In this document: piece by piece, positions 1-8,323 of the stretch | How the letters are laid out: each line of letters opens with the position of its first letter | Numbering within the stretch: position 1 is the stretch's first letter | Origin: UBA12191 sp964422295 | GTDB lineage: Bacteria > Planctomycetota > UBA8108 > UBA1146 | Reading direction: 5' to 3' | Assembly: GCA_964422295.1 (NCBI GenBank) | Contig: CAYRAM010000021.1 | Location: 1 to 45,521, forward strand | Length of the DNA: 45,521 nt | The notes under the pieces: model-generated | Seen by the model: the letters and a program-made list of their open reading frames with translations, nothing else | The model's database searches: none | What the model was told of the DNA's origin: nothing | Made by a program: the position numbers and the translations under genes

Positions 1-20
1 GGATTGGATCGCTTTTGAAC

Positions 21-66
21 GTTTCGCAATGCAGGGGTCGTGAGTTCGAATCTCATCAGGTCCACT
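21..66 (+). repeat. tRNA-Ala(CGC) 3'-half, att-like copy 1
   Basis: This is the 3' half of a tRNA. It shows an anticodon loop TTCGCAA (anticodon CGC), 3' anticodon strand TGCAG, a 5-nt variable loop, T-arm GTGAG-TTCGAAT-CTCAT and acceptor strand CAGGTCC followed by discriminator A at 64. U at tRNA position 70 fits the G3:U70 identity pair of alanine tRNAs. Upstream bases do not form the partner anticodon strand (CTGCA would be needed), so the 5' half is absent and this is not a working gene as seen. It matches 1756-1801 at 43 of 46 positions. tRNA 3' halves beginning in the anticodon loop are classic integration targets of tyrosine recombinases. The att interpretation is inference; the repeat itself is directly visible. 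Confidence 0.75.
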
Positions 67-268
67 CTTTATTTGCCCGCTAATCGACTATTTAAGCACA
101 ATTAGCACTTTTGCTGTCTCAAGCAGCCCTAGAAATTAGCACTTGCAGCAACAAAAAAAACGAGCGCAAAGAGTTGCTATATCCCTTTACGGCCGTTATC
201 AGCCTTTCAGATGCTACTCAATTTTCAATATGATAGTTGCAAGCACTTCGATCATTCGATTACTCGCC
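67..268. other. Intergenic, short direct repeat, no gene
   Basis: This A+T-rich stretch lies between the tRNA fragment and the end of the dockerin gene. It contains an 11-bp direct repeat AATTAGCACTT at 100-110 and 134-144. Short direct repeats beside a tRNA-derived att site can be recombinase arm sites, but two copies of 11 bp prove nothing. I see no gene. Confidence 0.4.
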
Positions 269-1216
269 TTAAGGGCACCCTTCAAAATTATCGCAATCAA
301 GAACATTTGCGGACGGATCTAACCCACAATCAGGAAAGGGGGCCGCAATATCACCGCTTGCGCTAAATAGATATCCAATAATTTGGATTCCGTCTGCGAT
401 ATTGAGAATTCCGTCGGCATTACTGTCGGCAGCTTTAGCACAGTTAATGCTGCCACCAGTAAAGAGGTATGCCAATGCAATAACCGCATCTGCGACATTT
501 ATTGCACCGTCACCATCCACATCTCCTCGAATGAATAGTTCTTCACATTCATCCAGGATTCCATTGGCATTAAAATCCTCTGCACCTTGATCAATCTCGC
601 ACCCATCTAAGATTCCATTGGAATTACAATCGATTGAAACAAAATCGCCCATCATAATCCACCCTGTCAACTGCTGTGGTATGAGTACAGCACTTCCTCC
701 AGGCGGAACGACTATTGTTTCATACGGGCCAAAAATCGAGCACAGATTGGAAGTGCAGTAATCCACAGGAGCAATAGTCTCGTCGGGACCATGCAGGAAG
801 ACATCGACCACGAGCATTTCGTGACCGGTACCCGCTGGGAGAGTGTTGACTTTGATGTAATCGACCACCACCCCATGAATGACACCTTCGTCAGGGCAAA
901 CGATAATCTCTTCGAACGATGGCGGAGAGCCTCCATTGGCGCTCAAGGTTGCCGCTCCGCTGACGGCACCGGTAATGTCGTAGTCATTGTTGACGGTTTC
1001 TTCGCAAACAGCATAACTCCAACCGTAGAGGTCTCCACCGGGGTTATCTAGCATGCAGCGAATTTGAATAGTTGATCCACTCTGACCCGCCTCGGACGTA
1101 TCGAAGTACATCGTGTAATCCCCTGAAGGCTGTTCAAGCTGGCAGCTAGTGGGGCTTTGAGCTGACAATGAATAATCGCTCATGAACACCAACGAAATTA
1201 TTAATAAAAATCTCAA
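269..1216 (-). CDS. Secreted protein with EF-hand and dockerin-type repeats
   Basis: This 315-residue protein starts at TTG 1216, supported by a GGAGG four bases upstream. Residues 1-19 form a signal peptide ending ..SLSAQ. Residues about 22-165 form an Asx/Gly-rich beta-type region with cysteines that could be a cohesin-like or carbohydrate-binding fold, but I cannot name it. Next come an EF-hand-like loop (DCNSNGILDGCE) with a partner DFNANGILDECE, then a dockerin-type pair (RGDVDGDGAINVADAV and DSNADGILNIADG) near the C-terminus. Such doublets bind calcium; in Planctomycetes they are common C-terminal modules of secreted proteins of unknown anchoring mode. It is the only convincing gene between the two tRNA-Ala fragments and may be cargo of a lost or decayed integrated element. 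Exact role unknown. Confidence 0.85.
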   Translation of the reverse strand: MRFLLIISLVFMSDYSLSAQSPTSCQLEQPSGDYTMYFDTSEAGQSGSTIQIRCMLDNPGGDLYGWSYAVCEETVNNDYDITGAVSGAATLSANGGSPPSFEEIIVCPDEGVIHGVVVDYIKVNTLPAGTGHEMLVVDVFLHGPDETIAPVDYCTSNLCSIFGPYETIVVPPGGSAVLIPQQLTGWIMMGDFVSIDCNSNGILDGCEIDQGAEDFNANGILDECEELFIRGDVDGDGAINVADAVIALAYLFTGGSINCAKAADSNADGILNIADGIQIIGYLFSASGDIAAPFPDCGLDPSANVLDCDNFEGCP

Positions 1217-1755
1217 TTCGCCTCCGATACCAATAGCAAAATAATAGTGAACTTCATTTTCAATAGAGTAGGTATAGTACCAAAATGTTTACACCACGGC
1301 CAATATTAAAGACATACAACTGGGCCAATTCCAGGTCCGGGGGCTTTGTGGAAGAACGCTAGCAGGAACTTGATTCAACTCCCTTATCGACTTATGAAGT
1401 GGCCCGTATTTCGCTAACCAAACAGAGCCCTCCGGTTCCGCAAGCTTTTGGGCTGTCTCGAAGGGACTACATCTCCGGCATTAATAATCAGGCGCTTATA
1501 GTGCCATTTACCAATTTCGTCATAATACTTTAGGACCATTTCCCTTCGTGCTTGACAACTTCGTACCCATTCATTTTTTTTTCCCTCACTAGTAGTCACT
1601 AACAGTTTCTGTAGGAGCACAGCGCTCCATACATGAAAATGAAGACGACTGCAGAGGCTGATACGTCTTCAGGAAATAATTGGAAGTGGTGTCTATTGGA
1701 CGAAATCACACTAAATTGGACTTAACTGGAATCGGCTTTGGAGGGCTTTTTGTTA
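1217..1755. other. A+T-rich intergenic stretch, no convincing gene
   Basis: About 540 bases lie between the dockerin gene start and the second tRNA-Ala fragment. The sequence looks richer in A+T than the downstream housekeeping region. The only open frame of note is a 68-codon minus-strand frame (1414-1620, GTG start) that resembles nothing I know and has no good ribosome binding site. It could be debris of an integrated element; I see no integrase or transposase motif. Confidence 0.4.
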
Positions 1756-1801
1756 GTTCCGCAATGCAGAGGTCGTGAGTTCGAATCTCAGCAGGTCCAC
1801 T
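1756..1801 (+). repeat. tRNA-Ala(CGC) 3'-half, att-like copy 2
   Basis: This second copy of the tRNA-Ala 3' half differs from 21-66 at three positions: 1759 in the anticodon loop, 1770 in the variable loop and 1791 at the T-stem base. The variable loop here is AGGTC, the more usual form, but position 1791 (G) breaks the outer T-stem pair and C at 1759 replaces the near-universal U33. The 5' half is again missing. Direct orientation and 1,735-bp spacing to copy 1 suit attL/attR-type or tandem insertion scars. The open frame of the hydrolase downstream runs back through this repeat, but only by chance. Confidence 0.75.
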
Positions 1802-1824
1802 TTGCTCCCTGCCGATGGAGTTCC

Positions 1825-2556
1825 TTGCCTCTGTTCATAGCCTTGATTTGTCTATTGGTGTTGACTCCCGGATGCTCGCAAGTTCGGGACTATTTTCGCG
1901 ATGCACCGCTGGAAGATTCGGAGACGAACTCCATGAAAACAAGAGTAGTCGTTGTCCACGGATTGTTTCGTACCCAAAGGGCGATGCGCCCCCTGCGCAG
2001 ACCCTTGTCCGCTGCTGGCTACCAAGTCATCGAATATCGGTATCGGACGACACGCCTTGAAGTCCAGGATCACGCCGAAGACCTGCGCGATTTTCTTTTA
2101 CAGTTGGTGGAACAAGATCCTGATCGACCGCTGCGATTGGTCGGTCACAGTCTCGGTGCGGTGATCAGTGTGATCGCGACGACTCCTTCGATCCCGGGAA
2201 TAGACCGGGTTGTTCAGATTGCCCCACCCAACCTGGGCTCACCGGTTGCAGATCGCTTTGAGGAAATGTTTGGAAGATTCGTGGTTCCATTGAAAGAACT
2301 GAGCGCTGATACCGGCGGACCGCTGCCCCTGGGAGTGGAACCTGGGACCCCCACCGGAGTCATCGCAGCGGAGAGTGACCCTATGGTCCCCATTCCTTGC
2401 ACCAGACTCCGTGGCGCAGTCGATCACATCCAACTTCCAGGTTCTCACACCTTCGTCTTTTGGCGTGACCGAACCCAAAAAGAGATTATTCACTTCCTCG
2501 ACCACGGCCGATTCAGCGAGTCCGCCCAGAGAGTGGTCGTTGATCAGGAATCCTGA
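1825..2556 (+). CDS. Lipoprotein alpha/beta hydrolase (lipase/esterase-like)
   Basis: With TTG 1825 as start (GGAG at 1817-1820) the product is 243 residues. The frame is open back to 1738 but there it translates the tRNA-derived repeat, so I reject that start. The N-terminus is hydrophobic with lipobox LTPGC, so Cys17 would be lipidated. The hydrolase core shows VVVVHGLF (oxyanion region), nucleophile elbow GHSLG (Ser109), probable acid Asp185 (AAESDPMVP) and His208 (GSHTFVF). Lipase/acyltransferase-like hydrolases of this type act on ester bonds of lipids; the substrate cannot be told. The 3' end overlaps the convergent selU gene by 13 bp. It sits directly after the att-like repeat, so its promoter may have been changed by the insertion. 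Confidence 0.85.
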   Translation: MPLFIALICLLVLTPGCSQVRDYFRDAPLEDSETNSMKTRVVVVHGLFRTQRAMRPLRRPLSAAGYQVIEYRYRTTRLEVQDHAEDLRDFLLQLVEQDPDRPLRLVGHSLGAVISVIATTPSIPGIDRVVQIAPPNLGSPVADRFEEMFGRFVVPLKELSADTGGPLPLGVEPGTPTGVIAAESDPMVPIPCTRLRGAVDHIQLPGSHTFVFWRDRTQKEIIHFLDHGRFSESAQRVVVDQES

Positions 2557-3641
2557 TCAGAAATCTGGCGATCGAGAAACTCGATGACCTGCTGTGCCAG
2601 CTCTTCGGGCTCGTTGACTTCGAAGGTCGCCAGGTACGAATGATTCTGCATCTGATGGCGATATCGGGGATCATAGTGCTTCTCAAGGAGACTTCGCGCC
2701 ACTGAGGCGGATTCACCCTGATTCAACCGGGTGCAGATCTCTTCCATTTCTACAACGGAAAAATCACTGTGTTGCTGCAAAGAATGCAGGCGATCAATCA
2801 AGGGTCCCCAACCCCCATCGGTTTTGTAGTCGCTCTCCAATATTTCACAACGAACATCGATGTTGGCGACCAATCGTATACGCTCCGCCGCTTTCATCTG
2901 GGTCCATATCGCCAACGGAATCTCCCGATTTCCGACCTTGCGACTCTCTGCTTCGATGAGACACCACGAATCGGATGGGAAATGGTTTTTGAAATGTTGG
3001 CAAAGACTCGATTCAAACCTCTTTTGACTGACAGGATTCAGACCCACATCTCCCAGCAATGAGCTTCGATGCTGAGCGAATCCTTCCAGATCGATGACAG
3101 AACCAGGTCTGACATCTGCGATCGCCCTCAACAGCCTCGTTTTTCCGGTACCGGTGAGACCGTCCAGCAGAAACAAACCTGGTAACACGATCTTTTCAAG
3201 TTCGCCTCGAACCTGGCCTCTAAATCCTCGATAACCGTCCTGGAGTTGGAAAGCCTGATATCCATGCTGAATCAAAAATTGAACAACATGAAGAGACCGG
3301 TCACCTCCTCGGGAGCAGTAGATGACGACCGCAGCTTCGAGATCGATATGGGCATCGAGTTGGTCGAGAAATTTATGAAGTCGGGTTCGCAATCTCTGAA
3401 GCGCCCAGCTGGTTGCGGCATCCACCCCCTGCTTGCGGTAAAGTACGCCCACCTCCGATCGCTCATGTTCATCGAGAAGGGGAACATTTACGGCGTCAGG
3501 AAGATGGTCTTCGGCAAATTCTTCTGCAGTCCTGACGTCGATCAGCAGATCCCCGGAGGAGAGGCGATTCAGCGGAACTTGCGGGACAGGGTCCCGGCAA
3601 GGCTGAAATTCGGGGACTGGGGTCCTCTGGGCAGATTTCAC
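2544..3641 (-). CDS. selU: tRNA 2-selenouridine synthase (SelU/MnmH)
   Basis: SelU replaces sulfur by selenium in 2-thiouridine at the wobble position of tRNAs for Glu, Gln and Lys, using selenophosphate and a geranyl intermediate. The 365-residue length from GTG 3641 (AGGA 4 bases upstream) equals the family norm (E. coli 364); the longer frame to 3773 would overlap the divergent sigma gene. The N-terminal rhodanese domain has IDVRTAEEF and active-site Cys109 in YCSRGGDRS. The C-terminal domain has a P-loop GLTGTGKT (161-168) and the family signature DLEGFAQHR. The gene implies a selenophosphate synthetase elsewhere in the genome. It is monocistronic here, divergent from the sigma factor and overlapping the hydrolase tail. 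Confidence 0.95.
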   Translation of the reverse strand: MKSAQRTPVPEFQPCRDPVPQVPLNRLSSGDLLIDVRTAEEFAEDHLPDAVNVPLLDEHERSEVGVLYRKQGVDAATSWALQRLRTRLHKFLDQLDAHIDLEAAVVIYCSRGGDRSLHVVQFLIQHGYQAFQLQDGYRGFRGQVRGELEKIVLPGLFLLDGLTGTGKTRLLRAIADVRPGSVIDLEGFAQHRSSLLGDVGLNPVSQKRFESSLCQHFKNHFPSDSWCLIEAESRKVGNREIPLAIWTQMKAAERIRLVANIDVRCEILESDYKTDGGWGPLIDRLHSLQQHSDFSVVEMEEICTRLNQGESASVARSLLEKHYDPRYRHQMQNHSYLATFEVNEPEELAQQVIEFLDRQISDQDS

Positions 3642-3771
3642 TGCTTCCTCCGATGGGTGATCCGTCGCAAAATTGCGGCAATATGTGAAAATAACGCAAT
3701 TCTGGGCAACCCGGGAGGGCCTGCGGGGTTTTAAGTTGAAGAAGGGGCAGACTTTGTCATCAGGCGAGCAC

Positions 3772-4395
3772 ATGACCGACGTGGACTTGATGCTTCGCTT
3801 TCAGAAGGGCGACTCGGAGGCGTATGAGCAATTGGTTCGAAGAAATCTGGGTTTTGTCATGAGATTGGCCATGCGCTTCATCCCCGATACCGCCACTTCA
3901 GAGGATATCTCACAACAGGTGTTTCTCAGAATCTGGCAGAGCCGCGATCAATTCCGTGAGCAGCGCTCATTTCAAGGGTGGATCGCAACCATCACGAGAA
4001 ATTTGGCCCTGAATGAAATCAGGACACGGAAACGCAAGCACTGGACACCTCGATCTGCGATTTCAGGGGAGGACGAATCCTTCCAAGCGGGCCAGGAGTG
4101 GTTGGGCGGCACTGAACGATTTACTGCGCCAACCGAACAATTGGAGAGGGACGAGCAACTGGATGCCTTGCGTGATGCGCTCAATGAATTGCCACAAAGG
4201 GAGCACGACGCCATCCATCTGCAAAACGTTGAGGGCTGGAGCCTGGAGAAGATCGCCCAACACATGGGGATCACTGTTCCAGCGGCCAAATCTCTTCTCT
4301 ACAGAGTGCGCAAGAAATTGGCGAAGAATCTCTCCCTCAAGGATCAATACACAGAACCTTCGAATGAAAAAGAAAGTGGACGGGAGCCATCATGA
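3772..4395 (+). CDS. ECF-type RNA polymerase sigma factor
   Basis: This 207-residue sigma-70 family protein lacks region 3, as ECF sigmas do. Region 2 runs about residues 3-90 (LRFQKGDSEAYEQLV, the core-binding SEDISQQVFLRIW, then GWIATITRNLALNEIR for -10 recognition). Region 4 is at the C-terminus (LNELPQREHDAIHL with helix-turn-helix EKIAQHMGITVPAAKSLLYR). I choose ATG 3772 over an earlier in-frame ATG at 3673, which would put about 33 non-conserved residues in front and overlap the selU start. The stop overlaps the next start (ATGA), so the membrane protein downstream is translationally coupled and is the likely anti-sigma partner. Confidence 0.92.
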   Translation: MTDVDLMLRFQKGDSEAYEQLVRRNLGFVMRLAMRFIPDTATSEDISQQVFLRIWQSRDQFREQRSFQGWIATITRNLALNEIRTRKRKHWTPRSAISGEDESFQAGQEWLGGTERFTAPTEQLERDEQLDALRDALNELPQREHDAIHLQNVEGWSLEKIAQHMGITVPAAKSLLYRVRKKLAKNLSLKDQYTEPSNEKESGREPS

Positions 4396-4838
4396 GCCCA
4401 AAATCCGATCCGGAACGCCAACTGCAGGATTATCTCGACGAACTGAGGGATCAGGTCCTTCATGAGATGTCTGCAGTGGACCAAGAAGCATTCATCGAAA
4501 ATCTTCGGGAGCAGATCGATGCCGGAAATGCAGAGCGCAACCGTCAACAACGCCCTGCGCTTCTTCAGAGTCGCCCATGGATGGTTGCCGCAGCCGTACT
4601 TTTGATCGGCCTGGCAACCGCAATCATGCAACCATGGGATGGCATGTCTCAAAAGGAGATAGAGACTCCTCCTTCTGGTTTGCTGAAGGAACTGGCTCTG
4701 ATTCAGTCGTTGTCACTACTCGATCCTGAAGTTCTCGCCCAGTTGAACTCTGTGGATCTCGGCGCCGCAACCATGGTCTTCGAGAATGAACTCGATGTCC
4801 CCTACGACCTGCTCCTTGCAGCTGTGGAGGAGGAATGA
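4392..4838 (+). CDS. Single-pass membrane protein, putative anti-sigma factor
   Basis: This 148-residue protein has a charged, helical N-terminal part (1-61), one transmembrane segment (about 62-80, PWMVAAAVLLIGLATAIM) and an acidic extracytoplasmic tail with several leucines. No zinc-binding anti-sigma motif (HxxxCxxC) is present and I cannot place it in a named family. Its ATGA coupling to the sigma gene and its size and topology are what suggest anti-sigma function. The downstream secreted protein overlaps its stop by 4 bases, so the three genes form one unit. Confidence 0.8.
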   Translation: MSPKSDPERQLQDYLDELRDQVLHEMSAVDQEAFIENLREQIDAGNAERNRQQRPALLQSRPWMVAAAVLLIGLATAIMQPWDGMSQKEIETPPSGLLKELALIQSLSLLDPEVLAQLNSVDLGAATMVFENELDVPYDLLLAAVEEE

Positions 4839-5839
4839 TGTCCCGCTCTTCATGCACCGTGATTCTGATGCTGACCACGATCCTGCTCTTCCCTGTTTTC
4901 GGAGAGCTGAACGGCCAAGAAGCGCCGACTGACCCGAACCGGGATCGCACCACCATCGATCTCTCTGTGGAGCGGGAGGTGTGGAATCAGCTCTCTGCAG
5001 AGAAAAAGCGGCGTTGCCTCGCCACGTATCAGCGCATTCAAAAGATGGATCCCAGGGTCCGCGCCCGTTTGCTCAACAGGCTTCGCAAACTTACCGATGA
5101 ACAGAGGGGGAAACTCCCTCAAATCGTCAGCAGGTTCAAGGGCGAAAAGCCTGCGGATCGCCAGCGAGCCCGCAAAGCATTTCGACAGCGCGAGCTCTGG
5201 CTCAAAACCCAATCTCCGGAAGATCGTCGCCAACTGACACAGTCGAGCAAGATGATGCGCAAGCGCCATTTTGAAGATCGCATAAAGCGGTCCCGTGAAC
5301 GCCTGCTCAAACGCGTCTCACCCCAGCTCCTCGATCCCGAGAAAAAAGAGCGCATCCTTGCATTGCGTCATGAGGAGTTTCGCAAGGAACTTTCCAAGAT
5401 GGCCCTTTCAGATATTCGATTACAGGTCTCCGACCGGACGATGCAATTGATCAACGATCTTGAGGCGCTCGATCCTCCTCTGATGCGGGAGTTTCTGACT
5501 CGGGGGCAATTGCCTTCTGAACATGCTGATTTCCTGAAACGATTCCAGGAATTAGACCCTGAGGAACAGAAGGACCTTCGCCGCTTCCTTGGAAAGATCG
5601 GCCGAAACCTGCGCATGAGACGTGCTCCTGAAGAGCGTCGCTTCCAGGGCCCCCCTGGAGAGCGAGGCGGGAGAGGCGGACGGGGTTCCGATCTCAAGCG
5701 CGGAAATGAAGACAATCCACGACTTGGCAATCCTGATCGCCGCAGTCCCGATCGCCGGCCAAGGGGGCCAAAGTCCCCACCGAAAGCCCCACTTGAGGGC
5801 TCAGGTTCCGCATGGGAGATCCACGACAATCAGGCGTGA
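4835..5839 (+). CDS. Secreted Arg/Lys-rich helical protein (DUF3106-like)
   Basis: This 334-residue protein begins with a signal peptide (about 1-27, MLTTILLFPVFGELNGQ). The body has repeated helical units with Trp/Leu and 'LTDEQRGKL', 'LDPEEQKDL' signatures, like the periplasmic DUF3106 proteins often found beside ECF sigma factors. From about residue 260 it becomes a low-complexity basic tail (RGGRGGRG, PDRRSPDRRPRGP). ATGATG at the start follows GGAGGA and overlaps the stop of the previous gene. Likely role: extracytoplasmic output or sensor of the sigma/anti-sigma pair, possibly binding an anionic surface. This is inference; the molecular function is unknown. Confidence 0.82.
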   Translation: MMSRSSCTVILMLTTILLFPVFGELNGQEAPTDPNRDRTTIDLSVEREVWNQLSAEKKRRCLATYQRIQKMDPRVRARLLNRLRKLTDEQRGKLPQIVSRFKGEKPADRQRARKAFRQRELWLKTQSPEDRRQLTQSSKMMRKRHFEDRIKRSRERLLKRVSPQLLDPEKKERILALRHEEFRKELSKMALSDIRLQVSDRTMQLINDLEALDPPLMREFLTRGQLPSEHADFLKRFQELDPEEQKDLRRFLGKIGRNLRMRRAPEERRFQGPPGERGGRGGRGSDLKRGNEDNPRLGNPDRRSPDRRPRGPKSPPKAPLEGSGSAWEIHDNQA

Positions 5840-5860
5840 CAGACGACGTGACCAGTGTTC

Positions 5861-5888
5861 TTGACGCACCGTGGTCATGGGATACGAT
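5861..5888 (+). promoter_or_regulatory. Candidate sigma70-type promoter
   Basis: TTGACG (5861-5866) and TACGAT (5883-5888) are separated by 16 bp in the 85-bp gap before the zinc-ribbon gene. The -35 box matches 5 of 6 consensus bases and the -10 box 4 of 6. It would start transcription near 5895, about 30 bases before the ATG at 5925. Confidence 0.4.
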
Positions 5889-5924
5889 GCCTGTTTGTCG
5901 ACTGGAACCCCATAGGAGAGCCCC

Positions 5925-6374
5925 ATGGCAAAAAGAAGAAAACCCGCAGGCAAACGCGGATCGAGTTCAAAGCGCACCCCACTTGGCGGCAAGTCAAAAG
6001 TGACCGCAGCCTCAACCGCTGGCGGGATCGATGTCGTTTGCAGTGAGTGTTACTCCGATTTCATGTATATGCCGAAAAGCACGAATACGCAGTTGAATTG
6101 CCCTGCTTGTGGGCATTCCGGAGCCACCCCTGATTCAGCAGAGATTCAGAGAATGGTGATGGCGAAAGCGACAGAATCAAAAGCGATGATGACGGCAGTC
6201 ATACCCGGAGTCCTCTTTATTGCAGTGACGTTATATTACCTGCAGGCATTGAACTCTGGCCCACTGGGTGCTGGTCTCAACTACGGTTTGATTGGTGCGG
6301 CGGTCGTGCTCTTTCTCGTGACGATAATTTTCGCTGCCAGATTCGAAAAGAGCCGCTGCGAAATCTACTTCTAA
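5925..6374 (+). CDS. Zinc-ribbon protein with two membrane segments
   Basis: This 149-residue protein starts at ATG 5925 after TAGGAGAGCCCC. The N-terminal 30 residues are strongly basic (MAKRRKPAGKRGSSSKR). A four-cysteine zinc ribbon follows: Cys39/Cys42 (CSEC) and Cys59/Cys62 (CPAC). Two transmembrane helices (about 88-108 and 119-138) complete the protein. A basic tail plus zinc ribbon suggests a cytoplasmic nucleic-acid or protein-binding head tethered to the inner membrane. I recognise no named family. The gene has its own candidate promoter and a strong terminator, so it is probably monocistronic. Confidence 0.85.
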   Translation: MAKRRKPAGKRGSSSKRTPLGGKSKVTAASTAGGIDVVCSECYSDFMYMPKSTNTQLNCPACGHSGATPDSAEIQRMVMAKATESKAMMTAVIPGVLFIAVTLYYLQALNSGPLGAGLNYGLIGAAVVLFLVTIIFAARFEKSRCEIYF

Positions 6375-6397
6375 GAGTGAAGATTTCATGAAATTAC

Positions 6398-6428
6398 GGT
6401 CTGCCTCTGTCGAGGCAGACTTTTTTTT
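6398..6428 (+). terminator. Rho-independent terminator
   Basis: A perfect 9-bp stem GTCTGCCTC / GAGGCAGAC with a 4-base loop (TGTC) is followed by nine T residues. It ends the zinc-ribbon transcript. On the opposite strand there is no T run after the stem, so it is one-directional. Confidence 0.95.
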
Positions 6429-6451
6429 GTCCTCGCACAAAAGCAATCGGG

Positions 6452-8182
6452 TTACTTCTCTACAAAATCACCATGATTCTGCTCCGCCAGCTTCCTCATG
6501 AGAGACGCCGCTCCAGGGTCCAGGTGGAAACCGATGGTGTGAATCTTGACTTTGCGCTCAGCATTGAGTTCCTTGATCTCGTCCAAGATTCCTTGCGGTT
6601 CGGTAATCTTCCCCATCGTAGGAGCGCCATCGCTAAGGAAATAGATGGTATTGACTTCAGGGTCCTTGAGGGCTGAAGCGATGGTATCGTAAACATTGGT
6701 CATCCCGCGTGGATTCAGATGTTTGACAAATTCGATCGCTTGAAGCCGTACGTCGTCATCCATTTGGACAAGCGCAGGTCTCCAAGGAGTGAAGGAGGAC
6801 TCGAAGGGGATGATATTGAATTGGGTTCCTGAAGGAATCCCGTCGAGAACGCGGATCAACTCACGCCTGGCGACCTCGATTTTGGGAAGCACTTCCTTCT
6901 TTTTGGCACCGGCCTTTCCCTCTTCCTCTGCAACGCCGGTGGAGCCTTTTCTTTTCTTGCGACCCCCGGGCAGTTTGACACTGTCCACTTCGTAAGGTTC
7001 CTCCATGCTGCCGGAGATATCGACGATAAAGGTGACGAATTTGCTGATCACTCTCAGCCCATAATATGTCCCCGTGGTGTTGTTGCGTGATTCTTCACGA
7101 ATACGGTCAAACTCATCGCGGCTGATGCCCCGGATTTCGGCGTCTTTTCCTTTACTCTGCCACCACGCTTCCCAGGAAACCCTGCTCGTGCCAAAGTCTT
7201 CTCCAGTGAGCCACAGCAGCGAATCGGAAACGTCATCGAGGACTCGCCCTTTGAATTTTGGGAAATCATCGATGAAGGCCTCGACCACTTCTCGACCGCC
7301 GATCTGCTTCAATGCATGGACAGCAGCGATTTGGACCTCGAGGAAAGGATCCCTGAGCAACGGGATCAGACTGGCAACCACTTCAGGATCGCGGGTTGCC
7401 CCGAATATGTCGACGGCGACCGCCCTCACAGGCCAGTGTGGGCTCTTCAGCGCCCTGTGAAAGGTTTTGCTTTGGTCGTCCGCCTCGAGGTCGCGAAGTG
7501 CCAGCAGGATCGACTTCTGAAGGTTTGGTTCATCGATACGAAACATCTTGGCAAGCTTTTTCGTGGCACCTTCGACCTGGTTTCTGCCGATCATGTCGAC
7601 GATGGGGACCTGGTTGTTTGCAGGAATTCTGCGATTTCCCAGCAACTTGATCAGAACGGGTCCCAATTGCGGATCTTCCAATTTGCGACTGATCTTGAGA
7701 ACGATGGATTGGGCCGTCACCGGCAAACGACTGACTAATCCGAGTCCCGTCTCCACGAGATACGAGATCTCTTCATCGTTGAGATCTCGATCCCAACAAT
7801 CCCTGACCACCCATTGAGATCGGTCTGGCAGCTGAACCAAACCCTTCTCGACCACGGCTTTCAAACCCACGCTGTTTTCATGCAGCGAGACCAAACGAAT
7901 GGCGGACTCCACCATTGAGGTCTCCTCCTTGGGATCACGGATGACTCGGCCCAGAAATTCCGAGGAATCTCGTGAACCCTCTTGGGCAATCTTTTGCAAG
8001 GTATTGAATCGCTCATGCGCATTCAGTGAGCGCTCCGATTCAAACTGCCTGATCAGCCCTTGCAGGTCATTCTGTGCCGCCGAAGCGTGAGAACTGAAAT
8101 CCCCAGCCATAAAAAGCAAAGCCCCGCAGGGCAGCAGAATCGCAAGCAGATACCGTGTGAGCTTTGACATGGGCGGTAGCAT
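6452..8182 (-). CDS. Secreted HEAT-repeat protein with VWA domain
   Basis: This 576-residue protein starts at ATG 8182 with AGGAG 8 bases upstream. A signal peptide (1-36, ..SHASAAQ) precedes an alpha-helical repeat region (about 40-350) whose units, such as PHWPVRAVAVDIFGATRD, are HEAT-like. A von Willebrand A domain occupies about 380-576 with a complete metal-ion-dependent adhesion site: DISGS (388-392), Thr495 (GMTNVYD) and Asp518 (FLSDGAPT). A lysine/glycine-rich insertion of about 35 residues (400-433) lies inside the VWA domain after the MIDAS loop. Such proteins mediate metal-dependent protein binding in the envelope; partner unknown. It ends close to the terminator of the convergent zinc-ribbon gene. 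Confidence 0.9.
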   Translation of the reverse strand: MLPPMSKLTRYLLAILLPCGALLFMAGDFSSHASAAQNDLQGLIRQFESERSLNAHERFNTLQKIAQEGSRDSSEFLGRVIRDPKEETSMVESAIRLVSLHENSVGLKAVVEKGLVQLPDRSQWVVRDCWDRDLNDEEISYLVETGLGLVSRLPVTAQSIVLKISRKLEDPQLGPVLIKLLGNRRIPANNQVPIVDMIGRNQVEGATKKLAKMFRIDEPNLQKSILLALRDLEADDQSKTFHRALKSPHWPVRAVAVDIFGATRDPEVVASLIPLLRDPFLEVQIAAVHALKQIGGREVVEAFIDDFPKFKGRVLDDVSDSLLWLTGEDFGTSRVSWEAWWQSKGKDAEIRGISRDEFDRIREESRNNTTGTYYGLRVISKFVTFIVDISGSMEEPYEVDSVKLPGGRKKRKGSTGVAEEEGKAGAKKKEVLPKIEVARRELIRVLDGIPSGTQFNIIPFESSFTPWRPALVQMDDDVRLQAIEFVKHLNPRGMTNVYDTIASALKDPEVNTIYFLSDGAPTMGKITEPQGILDEIKELNAERKVKIHTIGFHLDPGAASLMRKLAEQNHGDFVEK

Positions 8183-8323
8183 CGGGCTGTCTCCTTCAGA
8201 TCCGGTCTACGGTAGGCATGACAGATGAAATTGGGGACGAATCCCGGTACCGTGATTTTGATCTTAAATTGATCAGGTGTCCAGATCGTGATTCATATAC
8301 CCAGTGATCGTCAAGGGAGCCAG

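Noticed and set aside
1414..1620. 68-codon minus-strand frame between the tRNA-Ala fragments
   Set aside because: GTG start without ribosome binding site, no recognisable motif, short; kept only as possible debris.
1738..1824. N-terminal extension of the hydrolase frame
   Set aside because: It translates the tRNA-derived repeat; the signal peptide and GGAG support the TTG at 1825.
3642..3773. Longer selU start overlapping the sigma gene
   Set aside because: GTG 3641 has AGGA spacing and gives the usual family length; the extension has no rhodanese similarity.
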